Assembly: GCA_016702605.1 (NCBI GenBank) | Contig: JADJDQ010000021.1 | Span: forward strand, 930,001-994,000 | DNA from: Candidatus Intricatilinea gracilis | GTDB taxonomy: Bacteria > Pseudomonadota > Gammaproteobacteria > Burkholderiales > Burkholderiaceae_C | Direction: 5' to 3' | Length of the DNA stretch: 64,000 bases | Shown: positions 51,727 through 58,766 of the stretch, one piece after another | Numbering within the stretch: position 1 is the stretch's first letter | Layout: the number at the start of each line of letters is the position of its first letter | Position numbers and translations under genes: made by a program | The notes under the pieces: model-generated | What the model was told of the DNA's origin: nothing | The model's database searches: none | The model's input: only the letters and a program-made list of their open reading frames with translations

Positions 51727-51978
51727 TCAGCCGACGACACGGCCGCTGGCAACGTCGATCAGGATCACCCGCACGTCACCCTTGGGCGTGACCACCTTCA
51801 CGCGCCAGGCGGGGCGGCGATCGGCCTCGGCCTTCTCGACCGACAACACCCGCCCGCTGGGGGCACGCTGGGCCACCGCCGCCGCCTCGTCGCGGCCGAC
51901 ATCGGCCCAGGCAGCGGGTGCAGCCGAGCCGAGCACCAGGGCGCAGGCCAGCAGAAGGGGTCGAACGATGGTGGTCAT
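51727..51978 (-). CDS. Small exported PepSY-domain protein
   Basis: An 83-residue protein with signal peptide (LLLACALVLGSAAPAAWA) followed by a PepSY fold (GRDEAAAVAQRAPSGRVLSV, ADRRPAWRVKVVTPKGDVRV, and ILIDVASGRVVG). Similar small PepSY proteins are often encoded beside PhoPQ-like systems. The ATG at 51978 is chosen because it starts the signal peptide. Located 53 bases upstream of the response regulator. Confidence 0.85.
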   Translation of the reverse strand: MTTIVRPLLLACALVLGSAAPAAWADVGRDEAAAVAQRAPSGRVLSVEKAEADRRPAWRVKVVTPKGDVRVILIDVASGRVVG

Positions 51979-52024
51979 GGTGCAGGCGCGAACCAGTCGG
52001 CGCGTGATGTCTGCCCCCATCGTA

Positions 52025-52537
52025 CTAGCGTGTGACCAGATCGACCGACACACGCACCTGCACGTAAGGGCCGGGGTTCTCGTTCATCACGGTGGTGAAG
52101 TGGCGACCCTCGTGTTCATAAGTCACCTGGTAAGCGACGACGCGGGACTGCACCTCGTCCACCGTGCGGCAGGTTGTCACCTCGCGCGGCACCTGCTCGT
52201 GGTGATCCCAGCGGTTGCGGTTGGCCATGTTGTCACCGGCCAGCGCGCCCACCACGGCACCTATCGCCGTGGCCGCTTCGCGACCCTGACCACGCCCGAA
52301 CTGGTGGCCCACCACGGCACCAGTCACCGCACCGATCACCACGGCACCGGCATCACGCCGTCCGACGCGACGTGTCTCGGTCACCCACTCGCTGCGGCAC
52401 TCCTGGCGCGGCACGTTGACACGTTCATATTGCGGCTCGACCCGCACCACCCGTGCGTTGTCCACGTAACTCGACGCCTGGGCATGCGCCGCCAGAACAA
52501 CACCGGCCAGCAGGGGAACAAGGATCAGGCGCTTCAT
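52025..52537 (-). CDS. Glycine-zipper 2TM outer-membrane-associated protein
   Basis: A 170-residue protein with signal peptide (LILVPLLAGVVLAAHAQA), then a Cys/Arg segment, a glycine-zipper stretch (GAVVIGAVTGAVVGHQFGRGQG and ATAIGAVVGALAGDNMANR) and a C-terminal beta region with CRTVDEVQSRVVAYQVTYEH. Like SlyB/Rick_17kDa family proteins, which are often in the PhoP regulon. The ATG at 52537 is used, with GAAGGAG eight bases upstream. Confidence 0.87.
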   Translation of the reverse strand: MKRLILVPLLAGVVLAAHAQASSYVDNARVVRVEPQYERVNVPRQECRSEWVTETRRVGRRDAGAVVIGAVTGAVVGHQFGRGQGREAATAIGAVVGALAGDNMANRNRWDHHEQVPREVTTCRTVDEVQSRVVAYQVTYEHEGRHFTTVMNENPGPYVQVRVSVDLVTR

Positions 52538-52895
52538 CGAGAACTCCTTCGTTGGGGATGGAGTCATCTTGCCGGTGGCACCGTGAACCGAAGCTGAATG
52601 GAAACGGCTGGTGCGGGTCGGCCGGGGCCATGGCGCAAGGTCGTCCGCGAGGTCAGTCCACTTCCCGCCGCTGCAATCAATTGACTCGCGCCAGCGGTCC
52701 GATCGTCGATCCTCAGCCATGGCTGACAAGAACGTCGACAGCTTCCATATATCGCCAATCGAGTTCGCGATAACTGCATCCTCAAACTTGATGATTTATT
52801 ATCGAACCGAAATGCTTAAGATGTCATCAGGGATCACTTTCGCATATCTGAAGAATACCGTTCTGTGCTTGGACAGCATCAACAGTGGAGGCCCC
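52538..52895. other. Left edge of an AT-richer island; no gene found
   Basis: From about 52740 the composition shifts to clearly lower GC (for instance the run near 52790 reading TTGATGATTTATTAT) and stays so until about 54530. The plus-strand frame across this gap continues into the exported protein gene but has no convincing start before 52896. It may hold the promoter of that gene. The change of composition is a sign of transfer. Confidence 0.55.
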
Positions 52896-53666
52896 ATGAC
52901 AAGATTTACCCCAGCCATAGTCCTGGCGATTGCTGCAGCGCCATCTGCATATCCGGCCATGGCATGGGCCCAACAAGGATCTACTCCGCTCCAAAAAGGC
53001 GAGATCATCCATCTTGATGTTGATTATATACTCACAAAGTCAACTGCAGCTGGTCAGGCGGGGGATAGTATTTGCTTCAAGCGCGGGTCCAAATTCGAAG
53101 TTGTTCGTGGTAGTTCCGACGTTACCGTACTTCAGCGACGGAATAGATGGTGGGTTGGACGAGAAAGCAACGAATCTTTGAGCAAGTCGTGTGACGATCC
53201 GTCGGTGGATATAAAGTTGCCAGACGAGGATTCCACTCTATATAGCGTGGATACGAACAAGTTGCCCAGAGATTACTACCGGCACTTTGGAATTACACAC
53301 GGAGCCCTATTCGTACCGTTCAAGCGTCGCAGCGATAAGAGCCTCAGCGGCGAGTCGAATTTGGGATATTACCTGGGGTATCGATTCGGTGGGCCATGGG
53401 GTGTAGCCATAACGCCAGCTGCGAGTGTTGGCATGTCACTGGTGAATGTCTCCGATGACTCCGCGACAACTGCAACCTCTGTAAAGGACTCTGGCACTCG
53501 TGCCGCATTTACATGGGCAACAGGATTCATCCTGACCCATCTAGAGGCTTTTCAGGTGGGCATCTTTGTAGGAAGGGATCGGATTGGTGGAGACGCCGGC
53601 GCGAACTGGAAGTACGAAGGTAAAGTTTGGACCAGCATTGCGATTGGTTATGCCTTCACGAAGTAA
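52896..53666 (+). CDS. Exported protein of unknown function in the AT-richer island
   Basis: A 256-residue protein with a signal peptide (IVLAIAAAPSAYPAMAWA) and a mature part of charged segments and beta-type patterns, ending GYYLGYRFGGPWGVAITPAA, LEAFQVGIFVGRDRIGGDAG and WTSIAIGYAFTK, which suggests a C-terminal outer-membrane or lipocalin-like barrel with glycines and aromatic residues. No named family recognised. GGAGG lies eight bases before the ATG. Codon use is less GC-biased than the flanking genes. Confidence 0.75.
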   Translation: MTRFTPAIVLAIAAAPSAYPAMAWAQQGSTPLQKGEIIHLDVDYILTKSTAAGQAGDSICFKRGSKFEVVRGSSDVTVLQRRNRWWVGRESNESLSKSCDDPSVDIKLPDEDSTLYSVDTNKLPRDYYRHFGITHGALFVPFKRRSDKSLSGESNLGYYLGYRFGGPWGVAITPAASVGMSLVNVSDDSATTATSVKDSGTRAAFTWATGFILTHLEAFQVGIFVGRDRIGGDAGANWKYEGKVWTSIAIGYAFTK

Positions 53667-53887
53667 TTTCGCTGGCTGACAAATCCTTCGCATCAAAAGA
53701 AACCAGCTGGTTGTTCACGTGTCGGTCGAGTTTCTTGCGGGCAGTATTCGCTTCAATTTAGCCAATCGATGGGCGCGCTTCGGCTGTGTGCCCGGGGAAC
53801 GATTACCGTAGTCTGGTATTTGGGCTGGCGGGCCGTCATCAACACTGCGCCTAAATGCCACATGGCACCGTGATAAGGGAGTTACAT

Positions 53888-54511
53888 ATGACAATCAATC
53901 GTCGCGCTGTTGTGTCCCTCGCGCTTTTTGGTGCACCTCTTGCCGCGCTCGCTGGAAAGAAGGGCGCCTTGTGTCACCCACTGTTCGGACAGCTTGCTTT
54001 TGAAACAGTAGACGATGACTGGGTGCGCGGCGGAGATGTACGGTTTACATCGGGGTTCGATACGACGCTGATCAAATCACTTTTTGTGCCTCAGATTGTT
54101 GGGATGCCACGGAGCACGGACGGTGCGATAAACACAGGCAACATCCAATTTCATTCACATGCGCATGCGCAGCTCTTAGCCGCGTTTGAACAGATCGAGC
54201 AGCAAGGGCTACTGCGCAAGATGGTCTCATTTGGCGGTGCCCGTTTCCAACCGAGATTGCGCAAGCCAGTTGACGGAGAAGGTAGGAAACTCCTGAGCCG
54301 AACTCCATCCAATCATTCGTTCGGAACGGCGTTTGACGTCAACGCACGCGATGGAAAGTACGGGGCCACGGCACGCGTGTTTGCGGCCATTTTTGAAGCA
54401 AATGGATTCCTGTGGGGGGGGGCGGCCTTTAATGACCCGATGCACTTCGAGGTGAAGACGTTCATTGGCTCGCAGGCACTACCAACTTTTAGGTGCCCCA
54501 CCGGCGCATAG
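53888..54511 (+). CDS. M15-family D-alanyl-D-alanine carboxypeptidase-like protein
   Basis: A 207-residue exported protein (signal ALFGAPLAALA). The zinc-binding motifs of M15/VanY-type peptidases are present: SNHSFGTAFDVNA, with the SxHxxGxAxD core, and DPMHFEVK, with the second His. This family trims peptidoglycan stem peptides. AAGGGAG lies before the ATG. Codon use is AT-richer than the flanks, as for the neighbouring gene; both may have arrived together. Confidence 0.85.
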   Translation: MTINRRAVVSLALFGAPLAALAGKKGALCHPLFGQLAFETVDDDWVRGGDVRFTSGFDTTLIKSLFVPQIVGMPRSTDGAINTGNIQFHSHAHAQLLAAFEQIEQQGLLRKMVSFGGARFQPRLRKPVDGEGRKLLSRTPSNHSFGTAFDVNARDGKYGATARVFAAIFEANGFLWGGAAFNDPMHFEVKTFIGSQALPTFRCPTGA

Positions 54512-54536
54512 CGGTTATCCACCCTTCCATGGCTGA

Positions 54537-54733
54537 CGGCGCGGCACATCCGTAACATGGTCAACCACGAGGCACACCAGCTGTTCTTCGACATCCTAAA
54601 GGTGCTCGACGAGAACCTGCTCGGCGCCTGGGCTTCAACATGCTGTTAGACGGGCTCCATTCCGAACGATCGCTGATTGCGCCCGAACGTATCAGCGACG
54701 GCTACGTGTTCCACACGCTCGCCCGTTCGCCGC
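54537..54733 (+). pseudogene. Degenerate duplicate fragment of the downstream acyl-CoA dehydrogenase gene
   Basis: This stretch translates in pieces to NMVNHEAHQLFFDILKVLDE, then with frame breaks to GFNMLLDGLHSERSLIAPER and ISDGYVF, matching the intact gene at about 55518-55680 (NMVNHETNELFFDNLELPEE, GFKVLLDGLNAERTLIAAEC and IGDGYWF). Two bases are missing or altered near 54625-54640, so it is not translated. It lies immediately before the intact copy, at the edge of the AT-richer island, and may be the scar of a duplication or insertion. Confidence 0.8.
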
Positions 54734-54859
54734 GAGTGCTCGCACCTTCATGAGAGCCTCCGTCGGCATTTTTGCGTTCATGCTGGTGCCGGGGTGAACT
54801 GATCTGGCATCAGTTGCCCTCGTCGGCTATGGTGGGCAGCGAATTCACTGCGTCGGCCG

Positions 54860-56065
54860 ATGGCTGCGCGCTTCATGGCCCTGCCACAGCCCACACCCTT
54901 GCCGATGCTGAACGAACCCGACGCCCACCAGCAGATCCGTGATGCCGTGCGGCAACTGTGCCGGCAGTTTCCGGACGAGTACTTCCGCAAGATCGATGAG
55001 CAGCGCGGCTACCCCGAGGCCTTTGTCGCGGCGCTGACGCAGGCCGGCTGGATGGCTGCGCTGATTCCGCCCGAGTACGGCGGCTCGGGGCTGTCGATGG
55101 CCGAGGCGTCGGTCATCATGGAAGAGATCAACCGCAGTGGCGGCAACTCGGGCGCCTGCCATGGCCAGATGTATGTGATGAACGCCATCGTGCGCAGTGG
55201 CAGCGCCGCGCAGAAGCAGCAGTACCTGCCGGCCATTGCACGGGGTGAGCTGCGCATCCAATCCATGGGGGTGACCGAGCCCAGCACCGGCAGCGACACG
55301 ACGCGGCTCAAGACCATGGGCGTGAAGAAGGACGGCCGCTGGGTCGTGAACGGCCAGAAGGTGTGGATCTCGCGCATCCAGCACAGCGACATGATGATCC
55401 TGCTGGCGCGCACCACGCCGCTGGCCGAGGTGCACAAACGCTCCGAGGGGCTGAGCTGTTTCCTGGTCGACCTGAAGGCGGCCATCGGCCAGGGGCTCAC
55501 GGTGCGGCCCATCCTCAACATGGTCAACCACGAGACCAATGAGCTGTTCTTCGACAACCTCGAGCTGCCCGAAGAGAACCTGCTCGGGCCCGAAGGGCAG
55601 GGCTTCAAGGTGCTGCTCGATGGGCTCAATGCCGAACGCACGTTGATCGCGGCCGAATGTATCGGCGACGGCTACTGGTTCATCGACCGCGCGACGCGTT
55701 ACGCCAACGAGCGTGTCGTGTTCGATCGCCCGATCGGGCAGAACCAGGGTGTGCAGTTCCCCATCGCCGAGGCCTACATCGAGCTGGAAGCGGCCAATCT
55801 GATGCGCTGGAAGGCCTGCGCCCGCATCGACGCCCACCAGAACGCCGGCGCCGAGGCCAACATGGCCAAGTACCTGGCCGCCAAGGCCAGCTGGGAGGCG
55901 GCCAACGTCTGCCTGCAGACACACGGCGGTTTTGGTTTTGCCTGCGACTACGACATCGAACGCAAGTTTCGCGAGACCCGCCTGTACCAGGTGGCGCCGA
56001 TCTCGACCAACATGATCTTCAGTTATGTGGCCGAGCATGTGCTCGGGCTGCCCAGAAGCTTCTGA
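54860..56065 (+). CDS. Acyl-CoA dehydrogenase
   Basis: A 401-residue flavoprotein of the acyl-CoA dehydrogenase family: N-terminal helical domain (ALIPPEYGGSGLSMAEASVI), middle domain (MGVTEPSTGSDTTRLKTMG, WVVNGQKVWISR), flavin-contacting GPEGQGFKVLLDGLNAERT, and the C-terminal QTHGGFGFACDYDIERKFRETRLYQVAPIS. It oxidises an acyl-CoA with electron transfer to ETF; the acyl chain is unknown. Start at 54860 or one of two later ATGs (54875, 54905). A degraded partial copy precedes it. Confidence 0.92.
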   Translation: MAARFMALPQPTPLPMLNEPDAHQQIRDAVRQLCRQFPDEYFRKIDEQRGYPEAFVAALTQAGWMAALIPPEYGGSGLSMAEASVIMEEINRSGGNSGACHGQMYVMNAIVRSGSAAQKQQYLPAIARGELRIQSMGVTEPSTGSDTTRLKTMGVKKDGRWVVNGQKVWISRIQHSDMMILLARTTPLAEVHKRSEGLSCFLVDLKAAIGQGLTVRPILNMVNHETNELFFDNLELPEENLLGPEGQGFKVLLDGLNAERTLIAAECIGDGYWFIDRATRYANERVVFDRPIGQNQGVQFPIAEAYIELEAANLMRWKACARIDAHQNAGAEANMAKYLAAKASWEAANVCLQTHGGFGFACDYDIERKFRETRLYQVAPISTNMIFSYVAEHVLGLPRSF

Positions 56066-56095
56066 CCGACCGGTGCCGCGCGCACCGCCTGCTCG

Positions 56096-56482
56096 TCAGT
56101 GGCGCGAGAACAGATCTCGCAGCTTGCACAGCGTGGTCGTGATGTCGAAACGCGTCTCGGGCAAGGCCTCGCCGGCCAGGATGTGGGCCAGCGCCAGTTG
56201 GGGCTCGGTCTCGCCGGTGAGCAGCACCTGGGCGCCCCAGCTGGCCATGTGGCGCACGAAGCCGTCGCCCGCACTGCCGGCCACCATGACCTCCACGCCG
56301 TGCAGGGGATGCGGGCCGTCGTCCTTGAAGTGATGCGGCAACTGCTGTTCGGTCAGCACCACGAGTTCGCCGGGCGGCAGGGGCGCGCCGGGTTGGCAGT
56401 CGTGGATCAACCAGTGGCGGGCCTTGCCGGCGTGGCCTGACACCGTGCAGGCCTGGGGGTCGACGGCGATGGCGATCTTCAT
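56096..56482 (-). CDS. NifX/NifB-like FeMo-cofactor-binding domain protein
   Basis: A 128-residue protein beginning MKIAIAVDPQACTVSGHAGKARHW, with GVEVMVAGSAGDGFVRHMASWGAQVLLTGETEPQLAL, the layout of the dinitrogenase iron-molybdenum cofactor-binding family (NifX, NafY, the NifB C-terminal domain). No nitrogenase genes are in the window, so it probably binds another metal-sulfur cluster. It stands alone, convergent with the acyl-CoA dehydrogenase gene. The 298 bases upstream (56483-56780) hold no convincing gene. Confidence 0.85.
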   Translation of the reverse strand: MKIAIAVDPQACTVSGHAGKARHWLIHDCQPGAPLPPGELVVLTEQQLPHHFKDDGPHPLHGVEVMVAGSAGDGFVRHMASWGAQVLLTGETEPQLALAHILAGEALPETRFDITTTLCKLRDLFSRH

Positions 56483-56780
56483 GATGGTGTGGCCTGTTGC
56501 TGATGGTGAGGGGGGCGCCGGCTGACGCGATTGCGTCGCACCGACGGGGGTGTGGCTCGACGGGCTTGTTGCGCTGGCGTTTGCAGGTCGCTACGCAACA
56601 TCCGGTCCAGCTGCGGCTTGCCCGGGGCCAGGGCGGCGTGGCCGCCTTTGCTGGTGTAGCCAGGCGCCGCAGCGACTGGGTTTGTCGCAAACCCGACAAG
56701 GGTTGCGGCTGCCAGGTCACTGCTACTGATGGGTCGCCGCTGTTGATGGGTTGCCCACCGCGGCAAGCTTGTCGCCGCCG

Positions 56781-57026
56781 TCAGTCCACCTCGCTCAGGC
56801 GCGCGAAGCGAGGCTGCTTCGCGCCGTCCACCTCGACCTGGCCGAAGAACATGGCGTGTGGGCGCACCCACAACCCGCTGTCGTCGACCAGGGGGCGGTA
56901 GACGACCAAGGGTGCGAGGGTTTCGCTGTCGCGTGCAGCACCGATCACCTCGTACTCGCCGCCCTTGTAGTGGCGGTATCGGCCGGTCGGGGTGGCGGGC
57001 AGGGGCGGCAGGTCGCTGGTGTCCAT
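56781..57026 (-). CDS. DUF1653-domain protein
   Basis: An 81-residue protein: PTGRYRHYKGGEYEVIGAAR, then DSETLAPLVVYRPLVDDSGLWVRP and AMFFGQVEVDG. The sequence YRHYKGGxYEV...SETxxxLVVYRP...LWVRPxxMF is diagnostic of DUF1653, a small cytoplasmic domain of unknown function. Divergent from the Hsp20 operon. Confidence 0.9.
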   Translation of the reverse strand: MDTSDLPPLPATPTGRYRHYKGGEYEVIGAARDSETLAPLVVYRPLVDDSGLWVRPHAMFFGQVEVDGAKQPRFARLSEVD

Positions 57027-57122
57027 GGTGGTCTCTCGAGGTGGCGCTCGATTGTCTGGCCGGGTCGCGCTTCATCGCTTGCGGGCCAGCGGCCTCGGAT
57101 CAAGGCGCGCGAACTGGCCCCT

Positions 57123-57149
57123 CTTGAAACCGCTACGGGCGACCCTAGT
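57123..57149 (+). promoter_or_regulatory. Sigma32-type heat-shock promoter for the Hsp20 genes
   Basis: CTTGAAA at 57123-57129 and CCCTAGT at 57143-57149 are separated by 13 bases, close to the RpoH consensus (CTTGAAA ... CCCCATnT). They lie 67 bases before the first Hsp20 ATG, followed by a strong ribosome site AAGGAGG. Strong indication that the small heat-shock genes are heat-induced. Confidence 0.7.
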
Positions 57150-57215
57150 TTTTGTTGTGCCCGGGTGGTGTGACCGCGGTGGTCACCAGCCCGTCACCTG
57201 AAGGAGGTCACGACC

Positions 57216-57656
57216 ATGTACCGCAGCCTGTTTGCCCGCGACCTGTTCGCGGAAGTGGATCGCCTGCAGCGCGAGTTGCAGCAGTCGTTCGACACGGTGT
57301 CGCCCAGCATCCGCGGCTTTGCCCGCGGTTATCCGGCGCTCAACGTGGGCAGCACACCCACCTCGGTGGAGATCTTCGCCTTTGCACCGGGCATGGACCC
57401 GGCGCGTCTCGAGGTGCAGGTCGACCGCGGTGTGCTCACCATCGAAGGTGAACGTGTGCCGGCCGTACGCAGCAGCGACACGAGCAAGACGACGACCCAC
57501 ATCAACGAATGTTTCGCCGGACGTTTCCGCCGTGTCGTCAGCCTGCCCGACGACGTCGACGCCGCTGGCGTGAATGCCAGCTACCGCGACGGTGTGTTGC
57601 GCGTCACCGTGCCGCGCCGCGAATCGGCCGAACCGCGCCGCATCGAGGTGCAGTGA
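57216..57656 (+). CDS. Small heat-shock protein, Hsp20 family (first of three)
   Basis: A 146-residue alpha-crystallin domain protein: SVEIFAFAPGMDPARLEVQV, VLTIEGERVPAVR, RFRRVVSLPDDVDAAGVNAS and YRDGVLRVTVPRRESAEPRR. A helical N-terminal arm (FAEVDRLQRELQQSFDTVSP-like; here LFAEVDRLQRELQQSFD) precedes it. Holdase chaperone keeping unfolded proteins soluble. First gene behind the sigma32-type promoter. Confidence 0.95.
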   Translation: MYRSLFARDLFAEVDRLQRELQQSFDTVSPSIRGFARGYPALNVGSTPTSVEIFAFAPGMDPARLEVQVDRGVLTIEGERVPAVRSSDTSKTTTHINECFAGRFRRVVSLPDDVDAAGVNASYRDGVLRVTVPRRESAEPRRIEVQ

Positions 57657-57714
57657 CGAGCTGGCATCGACCACCCGGCCATCAACCCGAGGACATGAAC
57701 CCGAGGAGCCTGAC

Positions 57715-58095
57715 ATGAACACCACGCGAGATCTGACCCACCAAGCCCAGGACCAGCGCGAACAACCCGCGCTGCTGCCGGCCGTCGACGTGATCGAGGA
57801 CGCCACCGGCATCACCCTGTACGCCGACCTGCCCGGTGTGCCGCGCGACAAGCTCGACGTGCGGGTCGAGGGCGACACCTTGCTCATCGACGCCGAACTG
57901 GTGCTGGCCCTGCCGCAGGCAATGGAAGCCAGCCATGCCGAGGTGCAACGCACGGCGTACCGGCGCGCCTTCACGCTCAGCCGCGAGCTCGACCCCGACA
58001 AGGTCAGCGCCGAACTTGCCCAGGGTGTGTTGCGGCTGCGTATCCCCAAGGCCGCCCATGCCCAGCCGCGCCGCATCGCCGTGCAGGTGGCCTGA
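57715..58095 (+). CDS. Small heat-shock protein, Hsp20 family (second of three)
   Basis: A 126-residue protein with the alpha-crystallin core AVDVIEDATGITLYADLPGV, LDVRVEGDTLLIDAEL, RAFTLSRELDPDKVSAELAQ and GVLRLRIPKAAHAQPRRIAV. It has a short N-terminus, so it probably assembles with the first or third Hsp20. GAGGAGCC lies before the ATG at 57715; an in-frame ATG at 57694 is less likely. Confidence 0.93.
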   Translation: MNTTRDLTHQAQDQREQPALLPAVDVIEDATGITLYADLPGVPRDKLDVRVEGDTLLIDAELVLALPQAMEASHAEVQRTAYRRAFTLSRELDPDKVSAELAQGVLRLRIPKAAHAQPRRIAVQVA

Positions 58096-58161
58096 CGCCT
58101 GGTCATCGGCAGACCCGACGGCTCATCACGACAAGTTCACTCACTCACCAGGAGATCGATC

Positions 58162-58671
58162 ATGAAGCTGGACAACATCCGGTCCGGTGTCGGCGCTCTG
58201 TGGGACACCATGACCGAAGGCTGGGACCGCCTGCGCCAGACCACGGCCGGCGCGCTGACACGTTACAAACCGGCGGACGACCAGGGCGGCATGCCCGAGC
58301 CGCACCAGGTGGACGACGCCACCTATCTGCCCACCGCCAGCTGGGCCATGCTGGGTGGCGACGTGTTCGAGGACGAACAACGTGTCGTCGTGCGGCTCGA
58401 AGCACCCGGCATGAACAAGGGTGACTTCGACATCCAGGTGCAGGGCGACGCCCTGGTGGTGCGCGGCGAAAAACACTTCGAGCGCGAAAGCACCGAGGGC
58501 CGCTGGCGTGTGTTGCAGTGCGCCTACGGCAGCTTCCTGCGCACCGTGCCGCTGCCCGCCGCGGTCAAGAGTGACCAGGCGCGCGCCACCTACCGCAACG
58601 GCGTGCTCAAGGTCGAGTTGCCCAAGGTCTCGCCGGGCAAGGCCGAGGTGACCCAGATCCGCGTGTCCTGA
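58162..58671 (+). CDS. Small heat-shock protein, Hsp20 family (third of three)
   Basis: A 169-residue protein with a longer N-terminal arm (DNIRSGVGALWDTMTEGWDR) and the core RVVVRLEAPGMNKGDFDIQV, ALVVRGEKHFERESTEGRW, SFLRTVPLPAAVKSDQARAT and YRNGVLKVELPKVSPGKAEV. It probably forms mixed oligomers with the two proteins before it. CAGGAGAT precedes the ATG. Terminated by the hairpin at 58687-58721. Confidence 0.95.
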   Translation: MKLDNIRSGVGALWDTMTEGWDRLRQTTAGALTRYKPADDQGGMPEPHQVDDATYLPTASWAMLGGDVFEDEQRVVVRLEAPGMNKGDFDIQVQGDALVVRGEKHFERESTEGRWRVLQCAYGSFLRTVPLPAAVKSDQARATYRNGVLKVELPKVSPGKAEVTQIRVS

Positions 58672-58686
58672 CTCACGCGGCCCAGG

Positions 58687-58721
58687 ACAAAGGCCCGGGC
58701 CATCGTGGCTCGGGCCTTTGT
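58687..58721. terminator. Strong bidirectional terminator between hsp20 and degP
   Basis: A 15-base stem with one mismatch (58687-58701 pairs with 58707-58721) and a 5-base loop, AAA on the 5' side and TTT on the 3' side, in the 95-base gap between two convergent units. It works for either strand. Confidence 0.85.
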
Positions 58722-58766
58722 TGCTGGTGTTGCAGCGTCAACCGGGCGGTTGGCGCAACTGCTGGC

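Noticed and set aside
56497..56901. A plus-strand coding region between the NifX-like and DUF1653 genes
   Set aside because: The translation is Arg/Gly/Cys-rich without a domain and overlaps the well-supported DUF1653 gene on the other strand.
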